From a bacterium (GTDB taxonomy: Bacteria; Bacillota_A; Clostridia; Lachnospirales; Lachnospiraceae), in NCBI GenBank assembly GCA_004562915.1, contig SFQZ01000003.1, positions 25,244 to 89,243 of the forward strand: DNA of 64,000 bases, written 5' to 3'. Shown here in pieces: positions 62,109 to 64,000 of this stretch (positions are counted from its first letter, which is position 1; every line of letters starts with the position of its first letter). The notes beneath the pieces were generated by a model. The model was not told where the DNA came from, searched no databases, and worked only from the letters and a program-made list of their open reading frames with translations. The translations under genes were made by a program, and so were the position numbers.

Positions 62109-63335
62109 CTAAAATCGAACCCTGATCATTCCCAGAATATCATCCAGTTTTTCAGCTTTCTCCTGATATTCTGCTTCTGTCATTTTTTCTGTGATAAAAC
62201 CGAATTCCCCGTCAACTTCTGCCAGTTCTCTGGCATCCACAGTACCAAAAACCTCTTCTGCTTTTGTCAGTTTTTCCTGGCAGCTTCCTTTCATTCGCAC
62301 AAAGAAGCGGCTCTCTACATCACCGACTGGTATCAGATTAAGTTTCTCGCTGCTCCATCCCGGCATCACATTGGTATCTATATGCTTCACCGCATCAACC
62401 ACATCCGATACAACTGCACTGGCTGTCGGAAGTTTTCCTGCTCCGCTTCCGTAGAACATAGCGTTGCCCAGTACATTTCCATGAACAAAGATTGCATTGA
62501 ACACGTCATTGACGCTGTACAACGGATGATTTCTATCGATCATAACAGGGGATACCATTGCACAGATACCTTCTGCGGTTTTACGGCTGGTAGCAAGAAG
62601 CTTAATACTTGCTCCCCATGCTTTCGCGTATTTGATATCCGCAGCCGTGATCTCGGTGATTCCTTCTGTGTAAACATCTTCAAAATCCACATATTTTCCG
62701 GTAGCAACTGAGGAAAGAATTGCAATTTTTCTGCAGGCATCCCAGCCTTCTATATCGGCTGCAGGATTTCTTTCTGCGTATCCTTTCTCCTGTGCGTCTT
62801 TCAGTACCACATCAAAATCCGCACCATCATCTGCCATCTTACTGAGAATATAGTTAGTCGTTCCATTCAGGATACCTGAGATTTCATCAATATCATCCGC
62901 TGTCAGAGAAGTATTTAAAGGGCGAATGATCGGAATTCCACCGCCGCAGCTTGCTTCAAACAGGAAGTTTATATTTTTTTCTCTGGCAATCTCCAGAAGT
63001 TCCGTGCCATGCTTTGCAACCAGCTCTTTGTTGGAAGTACATACGGATTTTCCACTCTCCAATGCTCTTTTTACAAAGGTATACGCCGGATTGGTTCCTC
63101 CCATCACTTCCACAACAACTTTAATCTCCGGATCATTGATGATTACTTCGTAATCATGAACAATCTTTTCCTGAACCGGATCCCCCGGAAAATCTCTGAG
63201 ATCCAATACATATTTGATATTGATCTTCTCACCTGCATTTTTATTGACTATCTCCTGGTTTGTATTGATCACATCTACAACACCGGAGCCTACTGTACCG
63301 TACCCTAAAACCGCTATCTGTACCATTTGCTTCAC
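62109..63335 (-). CDS. hom: Homoserine dehydrogenase
   Basis: 408 aa. NAD(P)-dependent reduction of aspartate semialdehyde to homoserine. N-terminal Rossmann fold with VAVLGYGTVGSGVVDVI; catalytic domain with GILNGTTNYILSKM, YAERNPAADIEGWDACRKIAILSS; a C-terminal ACT-like domain (about 340-400, RFFVRMKGSCQEKLTKAEEVF) for feedback by threonine. Overlaps the ACT gene by 4 nt (ATGA), so the two are co-translated. Confidence 0.95.
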   Translation of the reverse strand: MKQMVQIAVLGYGTVGSGVVDVINTNQEIVNKNAGEKINIKYVLDLRDFPGDPVQEKIVHDYEVIINDPEIKVVVEVMGGTNPAYTFVKRALESGKSVCTSNKELVAKHGTELLEIAREKNINFLFEASCGGGIPIIRPLNTSLTADDIDEISGILNGTTNYILSKMADDGADFDVVLKDAQEKGYAERNPAADIEGWDACRKIAILSSVATGKYVDFEDVYTEGITEITAADIKYAKAWGASIKLLATSRKTAEGICAMVSPVMIDRNHPLYSVNDVFNAIFVHGNVLGNAMFYGSGAGKLPTASAVVSDVVDAVKHIDTNVMPGWSSEKLNLIPVGDVESRFFVRMKGSCQEKLTKAEEVFGTVDARELAEVDGEFGFITEKMTEAEYQEKAEKLDDILGMIRVRF

Positions 63336-63775
63336 TCCCTGCCTATTATTTTTAAATCATGTACACCTTCCTGCTGCGTCATCTGTTCCACCATATCTTC
63401 CGCATCCCCCGCCTCAGGCAGGATCTCCACACTCAGCGTCAATGTGGCAATACCGCTGATCGGAATGCTCTGATGAATCGTCAGTATGTTGCCGTGAAAG
63501 TCAGCTACCGTTCTCAGAATATCTGATAAGATACCCGGTTTATCATCCATCTGGAGAATAAATGTTACGGTTCTGCCCTTCGCCTGCTCATGGAAAGGCT
63601 GAATATCATCTTTATATTTGTAAAACGAACTTCGACTGATGCCAACTCTCTCCGTGGCTTCCTGCACTGTCGCAGATTTTTCAGAATTCAGAATTCTTTT
63701 TGCTTCCACAACCTTCAACAAAACTTCCGGAACTGCTTTTTCTTTCACCAAATAAAATTTTGTCTGTTTTTTCAT
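63332..63775 (-). CDS. ACT-domain regulatory protein (PheB type)
   Basis: 147 aa. An N-terminal helix-turn-helix-like region (VQEATERVGISRSSFYKYKDDI) is followed by an ACT domain (about 70-145: TFILQMDDKPGILSDILRTVADFHGNIL). In Bacillus PheB is encoded with homoserine/aromatic genes and is thought to control amino-acid synthesis. First gene of the threonine cluster, coupled to hom. GGAGGAGCT precedes the ATG. A promoter is 84-112 nt upstream. Confidence 0.88.
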   Translation of the reverse strand: MKKQTKFYLVKEKAVPEVLLKVVEAKRILNSEKSATVQEATERVGISRSSFYKYKDDIQPFHEQAKGRTVTFILQMDDKPGILSDILRTVADFHGNILTIHQSIPISGIATLTLSVEILPEAGDAEDMVEQMTQQEGVHDLKIIGRE

Positions 63776-63858
63776 AGCTCCTCCTGATTCGGCATCATTA
63801 TCCGCATCTTGTCCCGGATAATGTTCGTCTCAGAAATACATCTGTACTCACGGGTAAG

Positions 63859-63887
63859 ATATTATCATAGATTTCCACCTGATGCAA
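63859..63887 (-). promoter_or_regulatory. Promoter of the ACT-hom operon
   Basis: Minus-strand TTGCAT (63882-63887), 17-base spacer, TAATAT (63859-63864) with a TG before the -10 region. No T-box or leader peptide is evident in the 83-nt leader. Beyond it (63890-64000) is a GC-rich stretch with three copies of CTTCGYCCGC. Confidence 0.6.
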
Positions 63888-64000
63888 GCTTTTTCTATAG
63901 ACTTCGTCCGCCGCCGCCGTGGCTTCGTCCGCTTCCGGAGGTATGTACACTGCTTCGCCCGCCTCCTCCGGATGGAGGATTTCTCTCTATCCTCCTTCTG

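Noticed and set aside
63798..63986. 63-codon ORF upstream of the ACT gene
   Set aside because: No ATG or well-placed GTG, a promoter lies inside it, and the stretch is low-complexity.

Overview
The window reads as a chromosomal segment of a Gram-positive, low-to-moderate GC, endospore-lineage Firmicute of the Lachnospiraceae type (Blautia/Mediterraneibacter/Dorea-like). Evidence: the gene order mazG-hup-rqcP-yabP-yabQ-divIC-spoIIE-tilS-hpt-ftsH (the Firmicutes sporulation/division block), clostridial families (DUF4080 B12/radical-SAM, DUF3877, DUF3793, DUF2325, YesM/YesN two-component control of a sugar ABC operon), AGGAGG-type ribosome binding sites, consensus sigma-A promoters and a Gram-positive LexA box. 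The species cannot be fixed from sequence reading alone. No CRISPR array, insertion sequence, transposase, integrase, phage gene or rRNA operon was found.

Layout. 1-5.7 kb (minus): a 3'-truncated DEAH helicase cut by the window edge, an RlmD-type RNA methyltransferase, YhaM-type 3'-5' exoribonuclease and a membrane-anchored HtrA-like protein that has lost catalytic residues. 5.9-10.4 kb (plus): mutS2 followed by an OmpR/EnvZ-type two-component pair. 10.4-18.4 kb (minus): trmL, a PurM/HypE-like protein, VanW protein with a translationally coupled 32-aa membrane peptide, a DEDDh exonuclease, a B12/radical-SAM protein, fructokinase and glyA. 18.5-18.9 kb (plus): tRNA-Phe, tRNA-Gly(TCC), tRNA-Gly(GCC) with clear promoters, then a very long inverted repeat. 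19.2-24.1 kb: hydroxyacid dehydrogenase, DtxR-family regulator, a run of hairpins, a LexA-controlled Y-family polymerase with a small partner ORF, a LURP-one protein, a SRAP/YedK remnant and DUF3877.

24.3-29.9 kb (minus) is an iron locus: flavodoxin, DUF3793, DUF2325, HMA protein, a Fur-like regulator lacking the usual His/Cys ligands, a FeoB-associated Cys-rich peptide, feoB (interrupted by a one-base frameshift at an A7 run) and two feoA genes. Palindromes of the form TTAGTTA-N4-TAACTAA recur at its promoters and resemble DtxR-type metal boxes. 30.1-43.4 kb (minus): GH13 alpha-glycosidase, the ftsH-to-hup sporulation/division block, mazG, phosphoglucomutase and a CotS-like kinase homologue.

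43.7-55.0 kb (minus) is a sugar-uptake operon: lipoprotein binding protein, two permeases, YesM-like kinase, YesN-like regulator, a uroporphyrinogen-decarboxylase-like protein, a decayed second member of that group, an esterase remnant and a GH2 beta-glycosidase. 55.2-59.4 kb: tex and three small membrane-protein genes. 59.5-63.8 kb (minus): ACT protein, homoserine dehydrogenase, an ApgM-like enzyme that by context may be the homoserine kinase, and aspartate kinase, i.e. a threonine-branch cluster.

Most interesting: the iron locus with its palindromes and unusual Fur-like protein, the feoB frameshift, the pseudo-protease HtrA, the dinB promoter with a LexA box in its spacer, and two structured intergenic elements (19.03-19.19 and 20.68-20.90 kb).
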